Source of the DNA: Flavobacteriaceae bacterium
GTDB taxonomy: Bacteria; Bacteroidota; Bacteroidia; Flavobacteriales; Flavobacteriaceae
Direction: 5' to 3'
DNA length: 64,000 nt
NCBI GenBank assembly: GCA_947446635.1
Contig: CANFHF010000003.1
Span: 62,001 to 126,000 of the forward strand
Part shown: piece by piece, positions 33,290 through 43,781 of the stretch
Layout of the letters: every line of letters begins with the position of its first letter
Numbering within the stretch: position 1 is the stretch's first letter
Notes under the pieces: model-generated
What the model was told of the DNA's origin: nothing
Seen by the model: the letters and a program-made list of their open reading frames with translations, nothing else
Database searches by the model: none
Program-made: the position numbers and the translations under genes

Positions 33290-36103
33290 ATGTCTGAAGA
33301 GAAAATTATTAGAATAAACAAAGTTTTAAGGGAATTGAATATTTCTTTAGAAAGGGCTGTGGATTATCTAAAAGATAAGGGTATTGTTGTAGAATCAAAC
33401 CCCAACACGAAAATTTCTGATGACGTATACCATGTTTTGTGCGGTCAGTTTGCAGGAGATAAAGGAAACAAAGAGGCTTCAAAAGAGGTAGGAGAAGAGA
33501 AAAGAAAAGAAAAAGAAGCGCTTCGTGTTGAACGAGAAAAAGAAATCGAAGACAAACGCAAACAAGATGAAGAACAGGTAAAAAACCAAGAAGTTATCAA
33601 AGCGAGAGCTGTAGTAACAGGTCCGGTTCATATTGGTAATATCGAGCTTAATCCTAAAAAAGCAACTTCAGTTGCTCCGAAGGGAGTTCCAGCCGAAACA
33701 CCACTCTCAAAAGTGCCTGTAAAAGAAAAAGCAGTTGCTGAGAAAAAAGGAGCTAAACCTGCTGCGGAGGAAAAAACTAAAGTGGCAGCGACCAAAAAAG
33801 CAGTTTCTTCAACCGAGGAAGCGCCTGTTGAGGAATCGATCACAACAAAATACACCAAATTATCTGGAGCTACATTGACGGGTCAAACCATAGATTTAAC
33901 CCAATTTAATAAGCCTAAAAAGAAAAAAGAAGAGCCTAAAATTGCACCTAGCAAACCAGGAACTCCTGGTGCGCCTGGATCGGCAGCGAGTAATGCTAAT
34001 AAAAATAAGCGAAAAAGAATAGCTCCAAAACCCGGCGCTCCTAGACAAGAAACAGGGACTCTTGGAACTCCAGGCTCCCCTAACCCTAACAAAATTACTC
34101 CAAATGCTGGAGGAGCTGGTGGTTTTAATGCTAACAGAGGCGCAAGACCTGGCTTTGTAAAAGGAGCAAGAGTTGCAATTACAGCCAAAGTGGAGCCTAC
34201 GGAAGAAGAAGTAAAAAATCAAATTAGAGAGACTTTAGAAAAACTACAAGGAAAAGGTGGTAAATCGAAAGCGGCTAAATATAGAAGAGATAAAAGAGAT
34301 ACGCACCGTCAAAAATCAGATGACGAGCAAAGAGCTATTGACGAAGGAAGTAAAACTATAAAAGTTACTGAATTTGTTACTGTAGGTGAAATTGCCATCA
34401 TGATGGATGTGCCGGTTACAAAAGTAATTGGAACCTGCATGTCATTAGGGATTATGGTTACGCAAAACCAACGTTTGGATGCGGAAACATTGACCATTGT
34501 TGCGGATGAATTTGGCTATGAAGTAGAATTTATTACGGTAGATATTGAGGAAGCTATTCAAGTTGTCCCAGACAAAGCAGAAGATTTAGTTTTTAGAGCG
34601 CCTATCGTTACCGTAATGGGACACGTCGATCACGGTAAAACATCTTTGCTGGATTATATTCGTAAAGAAAATGTTATTGCAGGGGAATCGGGAGGAATAA
34701 CGCAACACATCGGTGCTTACGGAGTAGAATTAGATAACGGACAAAAAATAGCATTCTTAGATACGCCAGGACACGAAGCGTTTACCGCCATGCGTGCGCG
34801 TGGGGCTCAAGTTACTGATATTGCAATTATTGTAATTGCTGCGGATGATGATATCATGCCGCAAACTAAAGAAGCCATTTCTCACGCTCAAGCAGCGGGG
34901 GTTCCAATCATTTTTGCAATCAATAAAATTGATAAGCCAAATGCTAATGTCGAGAAAATAAAAGAAAAATTAGCAGGTATGAATTTACTTGTTGAAGATT
35001 GGGGTGGAAAAATACAATCGCATGATATTTCGGCAAAAGTGGGAACAGGAGTTAAAGAATTGCTGGAAAAAGTATTATTAGAGGCTGAAATTCTAGACTT
35101 GAAATCCAATCCAGACAAAGCGGCTCAAGGAACTGTTGTTGAAGCGTTCTTAGACAAAGGGAAAGGATACGTTTCTACTATATTAGTACAACACGGAACT
35201 TTGAGAGTTGGAGATTATATGTTGGCCGGAAAACACCACGGAAAAATTAAAGCGATGCATGACGAACGTGGCAACATTGTTACCGTTGCAGGTCCTTCGA
35301 CTCCGGTATCGGTATTGGGATTGGATGGCGCAGCCACTGCAGGTGATAAATTCAACGTGTTTGAAGATGAAAAAGAAGCCAAACAAATTGCATCAAAACG
35401 TTCTCAATTGATGCGTGAGCAATCGGTTCGTACACAACGACACATTACGCTTGACGAAATTGGACGTAGAATTGCATTGGGTCAATTTAAAGAATTGAAC
35501 ATTATCCTTAAAGGGGATGTGGATGGTTCTGTTGAAGCCTTGTCGGATTCGTTCTCAAAATTATCTACCGAAGAAATTCAAATCAATATTATCCATAAAG
35601 GAGTTGGAGCGATTACTGAAACTGACGTTATGTTGGCTTCGGCTTCGGATGCGATTATCATTGGATTTAATGTTCGTCCTGCTGGAAATGCAAGACAATT
35701 AGCCGACAAAGAAGAAATAGACATCCGTTACTATTCTATCATTTACGCAGCAATTGACGACTTGAAAGACGCTATGGAAGGAATGCTAGCGCCGGAAATG
35801 AAAGAAGAAATTCTGGGAACTGCCGAAATTAGAGAGATATTCAAAATCTCGAAAGTGGGTTCTATTGCAGGAAGTATGGTTATGGATGGTAAAATTGTTA
35901 AAAACGCCAAAATGAGAATCGTTAGAGATGGCGTTGTTGTCTTTACTGGAGAATTATTAGCGTTGAAACGATTTAAAGATGATGTTAAAGAAGTAGCTAA
36001 AGGATATGATTGTGGTATTCAAATTAAAGGTTACAATGATATCGAAGAAAGAGATATTATCGAATCGTACCACGAAGTGGCTATTAAAAAGAAACTAAAA
36101 TAG
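33290..36103 (+). CDS. infB: Translation initiation factor IF-2
   Basis: A 937-residue GTPase that delivers initiator tRNA. N-terminal IF2-N-like helices (1-60; [20 protein letters not shown]), a long low-complexity linker rich in Lys, Glu, Pro, Gly and Ala (about 60-330, with [20 protein letters not shown] and [15 protein letters not shown]), a second IF2-N domain (~355-415), and the G domain with G1 [11 protein letters not shown] (about 444), G3 DTPGHEAF, G4 NKID, then domains II-IV ending [16 protein letters not shown]. All G motifs are intact. Last gene of the operon; a strong terminator follows. Confidence 0.97.
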   Translation: MSEEKIIRINKVLRELNISLERAVDYLKDKGIVVESNPNTKISDDVYHVLCGQFAGDKGNKEASKEVGEEKRKEKEALRVEREKEIEDKRKQDEEQVKNQEVIKARAVVTGPVHIGNIELNPKKATSVAPKGVPAETPLSKVPVKEKAVAEKKGAKPAAEEKTKVAATKKAVSSTEEAPVEESITTKYTKLSGATLTGQTIDLTQFNKPKKKKEEPKIAPSKPGTPGAPGSAASNANKNKRKRIAPKPGAPRQETGTLGTPGSPNPNKITPNAGGAGGFNANRGARPGFVKGARVAITAKVEPTEEEVKNQIRETLEKLQGKGGKSKAAKYRRDKRDTHRQKSDDEQRAIDEGSKTIKVTEFVTVGEIAIMMDVPVTKVIGTCMSLGIMVTQNQRLDAETLTIVADEFGYEVEFITVDIEEAIQVVPDKAEDLVFRAPIVTVMGHVDHGKTSLLDYIRKENVIAGESGGITQHIGAYGVELDNGQKIAFLDTPGHEAFTAMRARGAQVTDIAIIVIAADDDIMPQTKEAISHAQAAGVPIIFAINKIDKPNANVEKIKEKLAGMNLLVEDWGGKIQSHDISAKVGTGVKELLEKVLLEAEILDLKSNPDKAAQGTVVEAFLDKGKGYVSTILVQHGTLRVGDYMLAGKHHGKIKAMHDERGNIVTVAGPSTPVSVLGLDGAATAGDKFNVFEDEKEAKQIASKRSQLMREQSVRTQRHITLDEIGRRIALGQFKELNIILKGDVDGSVEALSDSFSKLSTEEIQINIIHKGVGAITETDVMLASASDAIIIGFNVRPAGNARQLADKEEIDIRYYSIIYAAIDDLKDAMEGMLAPEMKEEILGTAEIREIFKISKVGSIAGSMVMDGKIVKNAKMRIVRDGVVVFTGELLALKRFKDDVKEVAKGYDCGIQIKGYNDIEERDIIESYHEVAIKKKLK

Positions 36104-36120
36104 AATTTTATTTAAATAAG

Positions 36121-36150
36121 AAAAACGTCCCGAGCAATCGGGACGTTTTT
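36121..36150 (+). terminator. Strong intrinsic terminator after infB
   Basis: AAAAACGTCCCGA (36121-36133) pairs with TCGGGACGTTTTT (36138-36150) around a GCAA tetraloop. Perfect 13-bp stem. Confidence 0.9.
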
Positions 36151-36197
36151 TGTTTTGAAAACTAGGGTGTTATTTTGAAAACACTAAAATTTTGATT

Positions 36198-36587
36198 TTA
36201 TCTCCTTGGTTTTATTAAAAGCACATTTTTGTATCGGTCTTTGATGGCTACCAAATTTCTTTCCGCTTCGACGCGAGTTCTGAAATTCCCAACCAAAACT
36301 TTATAATTGGGTGTGTTGAATACAATTGTGCCATCGATATCTACAAACTCTTGTTTGAACTCGCTTAACGTTTTTATTGCGTTTTCACTGCTCCCATTAA
36401 AAATTTGAATTTTATAAAAATCATTAAGTATAAGAGAAGGGTTTATTTTTCTTTTTTCATTTAATAATTGCTCAAATTTTGGATCTTGATTTGTGCTATT
36501 GTTTTGATCTTGTGCGCTCGCTTTAGAAGTTGCCAAAGAGGCAATAAAGCAGGTAAAAATAATTTGAATTGGGGCTATAATCCTCAT
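36198..36587 (-). CDS. SPOR-domain exported protein
   Basis: A 129-residue protein with a signal peptide (MRIIAPIQIIFTCFIASLAT) and a short linker with a QDQNNSTNQDPKF stretch. A SPOR-like C-terminal fold (about 58-129) follows: KIQIFNGSSENAIKTLSEFK, YKVLVGNFRTRVEAERNLVA, YKNVLLIKPRR. SPOR domains bind denuded peptidoglycan at division sites. No membrane anchor beyond the signal peptide, so probably periplasmic. Stands alone, convergent with infB and divergent from actA. Confidence 0.8.
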   Translation of the reverse strand: MRIIAPIQIIFTCFIASLATSKASAQDQNNSTNQDPKFEQLLNEKRKINPSLILNDFYKIQIFNGSSENAIKTLSEFKQEFVDIDGTIVFNTPNYKVLVGNFRTRVEAERNLVAIKDRYKNVLLIKPRR

Positions 36588-36687
36588 AATGTGTTAGTTT
36601 TTAGGCAAAAATACTATTTTAATGAGAAAGCCATAGCAACAATACTATTTAGAATCAATATAAATTATATTTAAGACTATTTTAAGG

Positions 36688-36718
36688 TTTTGAGAATAGT
36701 TCTTAAATTGTATTTTTG
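36688..36718 (+). promoter_or_regulatory. Promoter of the act-cox operon
   Basis: TTTTG (36688-36692), 18-base spacer, TATTTTTG (36711-36718). Gives a leader of about 80 bases before actA. Confidence 0.65.
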
Positions 36719-36804
36719 TCCGAGTTTTAAAATAAAGTATCCGTTTTTTAAGTAAGATTTATGTAAAAAATGATGCTAATTTTAGTAGATAATCACTATA
36801 TCAT

Positions 36805-38154
36805 ATGAAAAAGGTGGGTAACCATAATTCGATTTCAAGGAAATTATATTTAGGCTTAGCGCTAGTGCTAAGCGTATCCTTAACTTCATTTGCGCAAGTT
36901 GCAGTACCAGCGGCTCCGGCAGCAACAGCAGCTCCTGTTACAGCGACGCCAGTTCCTGCTATTACGCAAGGCGGTGACCCAGTAAAAGGGAAAGAACTTT
37001 TTAATGCAAATTGTGCTGCATGTCATAAATTAGACGCAAAAGCGACAGGACCGATGTTGAGAGGTGTTTCAGCAAAACATGACATGCCCTGGTTTTACAA
37101 ATGGGTACATAACAGTTCTGAATTGATTAAGTCAGGCGATGCTGCGGCGGTAAAACTTTATGAAGAGAATAATAAGGTTCAAATGACTGCTTTTCCGCAG
37201 TTATCAGAAGCTGATATTGATAACATTATCGCTTATACTTCTGAGCCAAAAGCAGAAGCTCCAGTTGCCACAGGTGTTGGTGCTGTACCAGGTGCGGCGG
37301 CTACAGAAAGTGGTATTTCAAACACAATTATACTCGGGGCTTTGTCACTAGTATTGGCAATACTTATTGTAATGTTATTTTTGGTTAACAAGGTTCTAAG
37401 AAAAGTAGCTGCAGCAAACGGAATAGTTGTAGCTCCAAAAGAACCAACTACTCCTATTTGGAAAGCATTTGTAAAAAATCAATTTTTAGTGTTAGTTACC
37501 TCTATATTTTTGTTGTTAGCAAGTGGGTATTTTGTTTATGGTTATTTAATGCAGGTAGGTGTTGATCAAAATTACGAACCAATTCAGCCGATACATTACT
37601 CACACAGAATACATGCAGGCAGCAATGGGATTAATTGTAATTATTGCCACTCAGCCGCACGTGTAGGGAAACATTCTAATATTCCTTCTCTTAATGTATG
37701 TATGAATTGTCACAAAAACATAGCTGAAGTTTCAGATACAACTGCAACTCCAGATCATTCTAAAGCTTTTTATGATGGTGAAATCCAAAAACTATACAAA
37801 GCAGTAGGTTGGGATCAAACGACTCAATCGTATACGGGTAAAACGGAGCCTGTAAAATGGGTTCGTATACACAATTTACCTGATTTCGTATATTTTAACC
37901 ATTCTCAACACGTAACGGTTGCTGGCGTAGCTTGTCAAACTTGCCACGGACCAGTTCAAACGTATGAGGTAATGAAACAATTCTCACCACTTACCATGGG
38001 ATGGTGTATTGATTGTCATAGAAAAACAGACGTTAAAATGGAAGGGAACGATTATTACACTAAAATTCACGAACAACTTTCCAAAAAATACGGTGTAGAC
38101 AAATTGACTGCAGCGCAAATGGGCGGTTTGGAATGCGGTAAATGCCACTATTAA
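36805..38154 (+). CDS. actA: Alternative complex III subunit ActA with six haem c motifs
   Basis: A 449-residue membrane-bound cytochrome c. Signal peptide with SVSLTSFAQ, Ala/Pro-rich linker, an N-terminal monohaem domain (CAACH near residue 70), two transmembrane helices (about 172-197 and 222-245), then a pentahaem domain with CNYCH, CMNCH, CQTCH, CIDCH and CGKCH (residues about 278, 300, 378, 402, 445). ACIII oxidises menaquinol and passes electrons to the oxidase; ActA is its multihaem electron carrier. The sixth motif in the N-terminal domain looks like a fused cytochrome c. First gene of actABCDEF-coxBA, transcribed from the promoter at 36688. Confidence 0.93.
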   Translation: MKKVGNHNSISRKLYLGLALVLSVSLTSFAQVAVPAAPAATAAPVTATPVPAITQGGDPVKGKELFNANCAACHKLDAKATGPMLRGVSAKHDMPWFYKWVHNSSELIKSGDAAAVKLYEENNKVQMTAFPQLSEADIDNIIAYTSEPKAEAPVATGVGAVPGAAATESGISNTIILGALSLVLAILIVMLFLVNKVLRKVAAANGIVVAPKEPTTPIWKAFVKNQFLVLVTSIFLLLASGYFVYGYLMQVGVDQNYEPIQPIHYSHRIHAGSNGINCNYCHSAARVGKHSNIPSLNVCMNCHKNIAEVSDTTATPDHSKAFYDGEIQKLYKAVGWDQTTQSYTGKTEPVKWVRIHNLPDFVYFNHSQHVTVAGVACQTCHGPVQTYEVMKQFSPLTMGWCIDCHRKTDVKMEGNDYYTKIHEQLSKKYGVDKLTAAQMGGLECGKCHY

Positions 38155-38188
38155 GAAAATAATTAAGAAGCTAATATTTATATAGAAT

Positions 38189-41100
38189 ATGTCATCAAAC
38201 AAAAAATACTGGAAAAGTGTTGAAGAACTAGACGGAAATAGTTCTATTGTTGAGGCGCTTAAAAATAACGAATTTGTTGAAGAAATTCCTACTGATGAAT
38301 TTTTAGGAAACGGTGATGCTTTGTCATCTTCATCAACAACACGTCGTGATTTTTTAAAGTACGTTGGATTTAGCACTGCAGCTGCTACACTTGCAGCTTG
38401 CGAAGGGCCTGTTCACTTGTCAATACCTTACGTAGTACAGCCAGAACAAATCATTCCTGGAATTGCGGATTATTACGCAACTTCGGTTTTTGATGGTTTT
38501 GATTTTGCCAACCTTTTAGTTAAAACTCGTGAAGGGCGTCCTATCAAAATTGATAACAATACTATGGCAGGCGCTAAATTTTCGGCCAATGCCAGAATTC
38601 ACGCATCCATATTGTCATTATATGACAGTATGCGTTTGAAAGAGCCAAAAATTGCGGGTAAAAGCGCTAGTTGGATTGATGTTGATTCAAAAATAAAATC
38701 AAGTTTGGCTGATGCCAAAACAAAAGGAGGACAAGTTGTACTCTTGACTAATACCTTGGCAAGCCCTTCAACTGAAAAGTTGATCGCTGAATTTATTGCC
38801 AAGAATCCAAATGCAAAACACGTAGTTTACGATGCCGTTTCTGAGTCAGAAGCATTAGATGCATTTGAAACGGTTTACGGCGAAAGAGCTTTGGTTGATT
38901 ATGATTTTTCAAAGGCTTCATTAATCGTTTCTGTCGGAGCAGATTTCTTGGGAGATTGGCAAGGTGGAAGTTATGATTCAGGTTATACTCAAGGCAGAAT
39001 TCCTAAAAACGGAAAAATGTCACGTCATTTCCAATTGGAGGCGAATATGACTTTGTCTGGTGCCGCTGCCGACAAACGTGTTGCTATGTCAACCGCAAAT
39101 CAAAAGCAAGCACTAGTGCTTATATACAATACAGTTATTGGAGCCTCGGTTCCAGTAAATTTAGAAGCTAAATTTAAAGCGGATGTTACCAAAGCGGCTC
39201 AACAGTTAAAAGCTGCTGGGCGCCAGGGAGTTTTGGTTTCTGGAATTCAAGATAAAAACGCCCAGTTGTTGGTTTTAGCCATCAATCAAGCATTGGCAAG
39301 TGAGTCTTTTTCAACTGTTGGAACAAGGCAAATCAGAAAAGGATCTAGCCAAAAAGTAGCTCAATTAGTTAATGATATGAAAGCAGGAAGCGTTCATACT
39401 TTGATTTTGAGCGGCGTTAATCCAGTTTATACTTTGCCAAATTCAAAAGATTTTGTTGAAGGATTGAAAAAAGTAAGTCTTTCGGCTTCATTTTCTTTAA
39501 AAGAAGACGAAACGGCATCCATTACAACTATTGCGGCCGCCGCACCTCATTATTTAGAATCTTGGGGAGATGTAAGTATTACAAAAGGAACGTATGGTTT
39601 GACTCAGCCTACCATTCGACCACTATTCAATACCAAGCAATTTCAGGATGTTTTATTTTCTTTAAATGGCAATACTGGAACTTTCTATGATTATTTAAAA
39701 GTAAATATTGCTTCAAATGCCGCAGGTTCTACTTGGAATAAAGTACTACATGACGGAATTTTTGTTGGAACAATACCATCTTCTTCCGCAGGTTCGGCTG
39801 ATTATACTGCCGCTGCAAATGCGTTGGCTAAAACAAAAGCCGCTTCGAATTTCGAATTGGTTTTGTATACAAAAACAGGTTTAGGAGATGGTCAACAAGC
39901 AAACAATCCTTGGTTGCAAGAATTTCCAGATCCAATCACAAGAGTTTCTTGGGATAATTACGTTACGGTTTCCAATGCAGATGCGAAACGTTTAGGTTTG
40001 TCAAATGAAATCGTGGCTAATGGTGGTTTGAACGGAAGTTATGCTAACATTACTACTGCCGATGGCGTTACATTAGAAAATGTACCTGTAATTGTTCAAC
40101 CTGGACAAGCAGTTGGGACACTTGGTTTAGCCTTAGGGTATGGAAAAAGTGCCGCTTTAAAAGAAGAAATGCAGGTAGGTTTAAATGCCTATTCCATATA
40201 TAAAGGGTTCAATAATGTACAGTCTGTTTCATTAACAAAAGCAGACGGACAACATGAGTTTGCTTGTGTTCAAGGTCAGAAAACATTAATGGGAAGAGGG
40301 GATATTATTAAAGAAACTACTTTAGAAATATTCAATACCAAAGATGCAGAGGTTTGGAACGAACAACCCATGGTTTCCTTAGATCATAAAGAAGTAAAAG
40401 CGACATCAGTAAATTTATGGGAGTCTTTTGATCGATCTGTTGGACATCATTTTAATCTTTCTATCGATTTAAACGCTTGTACGGGTTGTGGATCATGCGT
40501 TATAGCGTGCCATGCCGAAAACAATGTACCTGTTGTTGGTAAATCTGAAATTAGAAGAAGTCGTGATATGCACTGGTTGCGTATTGACAGGTATTATTCT
40601 TCGGAAGAGACTTTTGCTGGAGATAACGAAAGAAAAGAAAATATTGCAGGTTTATCCAGTTCATTATCTACTTTTAATGAAATGGAACATGCATCAGATA
40701 ACCCTCAAGTTTCTTTCCAACCTGTAATGTGTCAACATTGTAATCATGCACCTTGTGAAACTGTTTGTCCTGTGGCAGCAACTTCGCACGGTCGTCAAGG
40801 TCAAAACATGATGGCCTATAATAGATGTGTAGGGACTCGTTACTGTGCGAACAACTGTCCATACAAAGTGCGTCGATTCAACTGGTTTTTGTACAACAAA
40901 AACAGCGAATTTGATTTCCACATGAATGATGATTTGGGACGTATGGTATTAAATCCAGATGTAAATGTTCGTTCTCGTGGGGTTATGGAAAAATGTTCTA
41001 TGTGTATTCAAAAAACTCAAGCGACTATTTTGGCAGCCAAAAACGAAGGAAGAGAGATTGTTGACGGAGAATTCCAAACGGCTTGTTCTAGTGCTTGTAC

Positions 41101-41245
41101 AAATGGAGCAATGATTTTTGGAGATGTTAACGACAAAGAAAGTCAAGTTGCCAAGTTGGTAGAAGAGGAAAGAATGTATCATTTGTTAGAGCATGTGGGA
41201 ACAAAACCAAATGTTTTCTATCATGTAAAAGTTAGAAATACTTAA
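38189..41245 (+). CDS. actB: Alternative complex III subunit ActB (iron-sulfur protein)
   Basis: A 1018-residue protein. A Tat-like RRDFLKYVGFSTAAATLAAC stretch (about 52-71) suggests Tat export, with a lipobox-like LAAC. The large N-terminal part (~75-740) is the catalytic-like fold of molybdopterin oxidoreductases, which in ACIII carries no cofactor. The C-terminal part binds clusters: CTGCGSCVIACHAENN (about 764), CQHCNHAPCETVCPVA, CVGTRYCANNCPYKV and CSMC ... CSSACTNGA, i.e. three [4Fe-4S] and one [3Fe-4S] by family knowledge. It connects ActA haems to the quinol site of ActC. Confidence 0.95.
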   Translation: MSSNKKYWKSVEELDGNSSIVEALKNNEFVEEIPTDEFLGNGDALSSSSTTRRDFLKYVGFSTAAATLAACEGPVHLSIPYVVQPEQIIPGIADYYATSVFDGFDFANLLVKTREGRPIKIDNNTMAGAKFSANARIHASILSLYDSMRLKEPKIAGKSASWIDVDSKIKSSLADAKTKGGQVVLLTNTLASPSTEKLIAEFIAKNPNAKHVVYDAVSESEALDAFETVYGERALVDYDFSKASLIVSVGADFLGDWQGGSYDSGYTQGRIPKNGKMSRHFQLEANMTLSGAAADKRVAMSTANQKQALVLIYNTVIGASVPVNLEAKFKADVTKAAQQLKAAGRQGVLVSGIQDKNAQLLVLAINQALASESFSTVGTRQIRKGSSQKVAQLVNDMKAGSVHTLILSGVNPVYTLPNSKDFVEGLKKVSLSASFSLKEDETASITTIAAAAPHYLESWGDVSITKGTYGLTQPTIRPLFNTKQFQDVLFSLNGNTGTFYDYLKVNIASNAAGSTWNKVLHDGIFVGTIPSSSAGSADYTAAANALAKTKAASNFELVLYTKTGLGDGQQANNPWLQEFPDPITRVSWDNYVTVSNADAKRLGLSNEIVANGGLNGSYANITTADGVTLENVPVIVQPGQAVGTLGLALGYGKSAALKEEMQVGLNAYSIYKGFNNVQSVSLTKADGQHEFACVQGQKTLMGRGDIIKETTLEIFNTKDAEVWNEQPMVSLDHKEVKATSVNLWESFDRSVGHHFNLSIDLNACTGCGSCVIACHAENNVPVVGKSEIRRSRDMHWLRIDRYYSSEETFAGDNERKENIAGLSSSLSTFNEMEHASDNPQVSFQPVMCQHCNHAPCETVCPVAATSHGRQGQNMMAYNRCVGTRYCANNCPYKVRRFNWFLYNKNSEFDFHMNDDLGRMVLNPDVNVRSRGVMEKCSMCIQKTQATILAAKNEGREIVDGEFQTACSSACTNGAMIFGDVNDKESQVAKLVEEERMYHLLEHVGTKPNVFYHVKVRNT

Positions 41246-41273
41246 GAAAAATTAAAAATCAATTTAAAGGATT

Positions 41274-42677
41274 ATGTCTCATATATACGACGCACCCATC
41301 AGAAAACCTTTAGTTATAGGTGATAAATCTTATCACGACGTAACAGTAGATGTTGCCGCACCTGTCGAAGGGAAAGCCAACAAGCAATGGTGGATTGTAT
41401 TTTCAATCGCATTAGCAGCCTTTCTTTGGGGAATGGGTTGTATAATTTACACCATTTCTACTGGTATCGGAACTTGGGGATTGAACAAAACAGTTGGTTG
41501 GGCTTGGGATATCACGAACTTTGTTTGGTGGGTTGGTATTGGTCACGCTGGAACTTTGATTTCAGCAGTACTTTTATTATTCCGTCAAAGATGGAGAATG
41601 GCCATTAACCGTTCTGCGGAAGCGATGACTATTTTCTCCGTAATTCAAGCGGGTTTATTTCCAATTATACATATGGGTCGTCCTTGGTTAGCGTATTGGG
41701 TTTTACCAATACCAAATCAATTTGGATCTCTTTGGGTAAACTTTAACTCTCCTTTACTTTGGGATGTATTTGCAATTTCGACTTATCTTTCTGTATCATT
41801 GGTTTTCTGGTGGACAGGTTTGTTACCCGATTTTGCGATGCTTCGAGATAGAGCCATCACACCTTTTAACAAGAAAATTTATTCTATACTGAGTTTTGGT
41901 TGGAGCGGAAGAGCAAAAGACTGGCAACGTTTTGAGGAAGTTTCTTTAGTGCTTGCAGGTTTAGCAACACCATTGGTACTTTCGGTTCATACTATCGTAT
42001 CTATGGACTTTGCTACATCAGTAATTCCAGGATGGCATACCACTATTTTTCCTCCCTACTTTGTTGCAGGAGCCGTTTTCTCAGGATTTGCCATGGTAAA
42101 TACTTTGCTTATTATTATGAGAAAAGTTTCTAATCTAGAGGCTTATATCACTATACAGCATATCGAATTAATGAACATTGTAATCATGATTACGGGTTCT
42201 ATAGTAGGGGTTGCTTATATCACAGAGCTTTTTGTTGCTTGGTACTCAGGAGTGGAATACGAACAATATGCATTCTTAAATAGAGCTACTGGACCTTACT
42301 GGTGGGCGTATTGGTCAATGATGACTTGTAATGTGTTTTCTCCACAATTTATGTGGTTCAAAAAATTAAGAACAAGCATTATGTTCTCGTTCATTATTTC
42401 TATTGTTGTAAATATCGGAATGTGGTTCGAAAGATTTGTAATTATTGTGACTTCGTTACACAGAGATTACCTTCCTTCATCTTGGACTATGTTTTCACCA
42501 ACATTTGTAGACATTGGAATTTTCATTGGAACAATAGGGTTCTTCTTTGTGTTGTTCTTGTTGTATGCTAGAACATTCCCTGTAATTGCTCAGGCCGAAG
42601 TAAAAACAATATTGAAAGGAACAGGGGATAATTACATTAGAGAAAGAGCAGCAAATAAAGATTCACATCATGAGTAA
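41274..42677 (+). CDS. actC: Alternative complex III subunit ActC (NrfD-like membrane protein)
   Basis: A 467-residue integral membrane protein with about ten helices, NrfD/PsrC family. Recognisable segments: VFSIALAAFLWGMGCIIYTI (first helix), WWVGIGHAGTLISAVLLLFR, SMDFATSVIPGWHTTIFPPY and VDIGIFIGTIGFFFVLFLLY near the end. It carries the quinol oxidation site in ACIII. Its end overlaps actD by eight bases, so translation is coupled. Confidence 0.94.
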   Translation: MSHIYDAPIRKPLVIGDKSYHDVTVDVAAPVEGKANKQWWIVFSIALAAFLWGMGCIIYTISTGIGTWGLNKTVGWAWDITNFVWWVGIGHAGTLISAVLLLFRQRWRMAINRSAEAMTIFSVIQAGLFPIIHMGRPWLAYWVLPIPNQFGSLWVNFNSPLLWDVFAISTYLSVSLVFWWTGLLPDFAMLRDRAITPFNKKIYSILSFGWSGRAKDWQRFEEVSLVLAGLATPLVLSVHTIVSMDFATSVIPGWHTTIFPPYFVAGAVFSGFAMVNTLLIIMRKVSNLEAYITIQHIELMNIVIMITGSIVGVAYITELFVAWYSGVEYEQYAFLNRATGPYWWAYWSMMTCNVFSPQFMWFKKLRTSIMFSFIISIVVNIGMWFERFVIIVTSLHRDYLPSSWTMFSPTFVDIGIFIGTIGFFFVLFLLYARTFPVIAQAEVKTILKGTGDNYIRERAANKDSHHE

Positions 42678-43194
42678 TAAAGTAATACACGCCATTTATA
42701 ATGACGATGATATATTGATGGATGCCGTTAAGAAAACACGTGCAGCCCATCATCATATTGAAGAAGTTTTTACTCCATTTCCAGTACACGGATTGGATAA
42801 AGCAATGGGACTTGCCCCGACTAGATTAGCTATTTGTTCATTTATCTATGGTTTGTGCGGTTTATCCTTTGGAACCTGGATGATGAATTATATTATGATT
42901 CAAGATTGGCCCCAAGATATTGGCGGAAAACCAAGTTTTAGTTACATTCAAAACATGCCGGCTTTCGTGCCAATTATGTTTGAAGAGACCGTGTTTTTTG
43001 CTGCACATTTAATGGTTATTACTTTTTATATGAGAAGTAGGTTATGGCCATTCAAACAAGCAGAAAATCCAGATGTAAGAACAACGGATGACCATTTCTT
43101 AATGGAAGTTGCGGTAAATAACAATGAAAAAGAGCTCATCACTTTTTTTGAAAATACCGGAGCGGTAGAAGTTAAAGTAATTGTAAAGAATTAA
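42670..43194 (+). CDS. actD: Alternative complex III subunit ActD (DUF3341)
   Basis: A 174-residue membrane protein with two helices (about 55-75 and 100-118). Starts MSNKVIHAIYNDDDILMDAV, the usual DUF3341 N-terminus (periplasm/cytoplasm-exposed ferredoxin-like fold), with HIEEVFTPFPVHGLDKAMGL as the conserved segment and DDHFLMEV near the end. Structural subunit of ACIII linking ActC and ActF. Overlaps actC by eight bases and precedes actE by eight. Confidence 0.93.
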   Translation: MSNKVIHAIYNDDDILMDAVKKTRAAHHHIEEVFTPFPVHGLDKAMGLAPTRLAICSFIYGLCGLSFGTWMMNYIMIQDWPQDIGGKPSFSYIQNMPAFVPIMFEETVFFAAHLMVITFYMRSRLWPFKQAENPDVRTTDDHFLMEVAVNNNEKELITFFENTGAVEVKVIVKN

Positions 43195-43202
43195 TTGTCC
43201 AT

Positions 43203-43754
43203 ATGAAAAGTCTATATAAAATAACATTTTTAATTTGTATTACTATTTTAGTTTCGTCTTGTCATGATAATTCGAAGCCTAATTACCAATACATGCCTAA
43301 TATGTATGAGCCGGTTAGTTATGAAACTTATCAACAATCAAGTGCGTTTAAAAATGGTAAGGAAGGTCAACTGCCTCCTACAGGAACAATCAAGAGAGGT
43401 TTTGAACCGTATGAATATCCTAATACCCCTGAGGCTTTAATTGCTGTAAAAGCAGCAAATTTGAAATCACCTCTTGGAGAACTTTCTCAAAAAGACAAAG
43501 ATAAAGGAAAAGAACTTTTCGGAATTTATTGTATGATTTGCCATGGAGAATTGGGTAATGGACAAGGAAAACTAGTTACTCAAGGAAAATTTTTGGGTGT
43601 TCCTAATTATAAAGACAGAGTAATAAACGAAGGCAGCATTTTTCATGTTGAAACGTATGGTCTTAATTTAATGGGTTCACATGCCAATCAATTGAACAAA
43701 AAAGAGCGTTGGTTAGTTGCGGCTTATGTAGTAGATTTAAAAAGCAAATTATAA
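43203..43754 (+). CDS. actE: Alternative complex III subunit ActE (lipoprotein cytochrome c)
   Basis: A 183-residue periplasmic monohaem cytochrome c. Lipoprotein signal (FLICITILVSSCHD, lipid Cys at about residue 20), haem motif CMICHG near residue 112 and probable axial Met in NLMGSHANQLNKKER. It probably carries electrons between ActA and the oxidase. Ordinary length for the family; continuous with the operon. Confidence 0.93.
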   Translation: MKSLYKITFLICITILVSSCHDNSKPNYQYMPNMYEPVSYETYQQSSAFKNGKEGQLPPTGTIKRGFEPYEYPNTPEALIAVKAANLKSPLGELSQKDKDKGKELFGIYCMICHGELGNGQGKLVTQGKFLGVPNYKDRVINEGSIFHVETYGLNLMGSHANQLNKKERWLVAAYVVDLKSKL

Positions 43755-43781
43755 TTGTAGAACAAACTCATCGTAATAGAT

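Noticed and set aside
33883..34222. Reverse-strand frames across the infB linker
   Set aside because: Low-complexity Pro/Gly/Ala/Lys coding of infB produces long empty frames on the other strand; no independent gene features.
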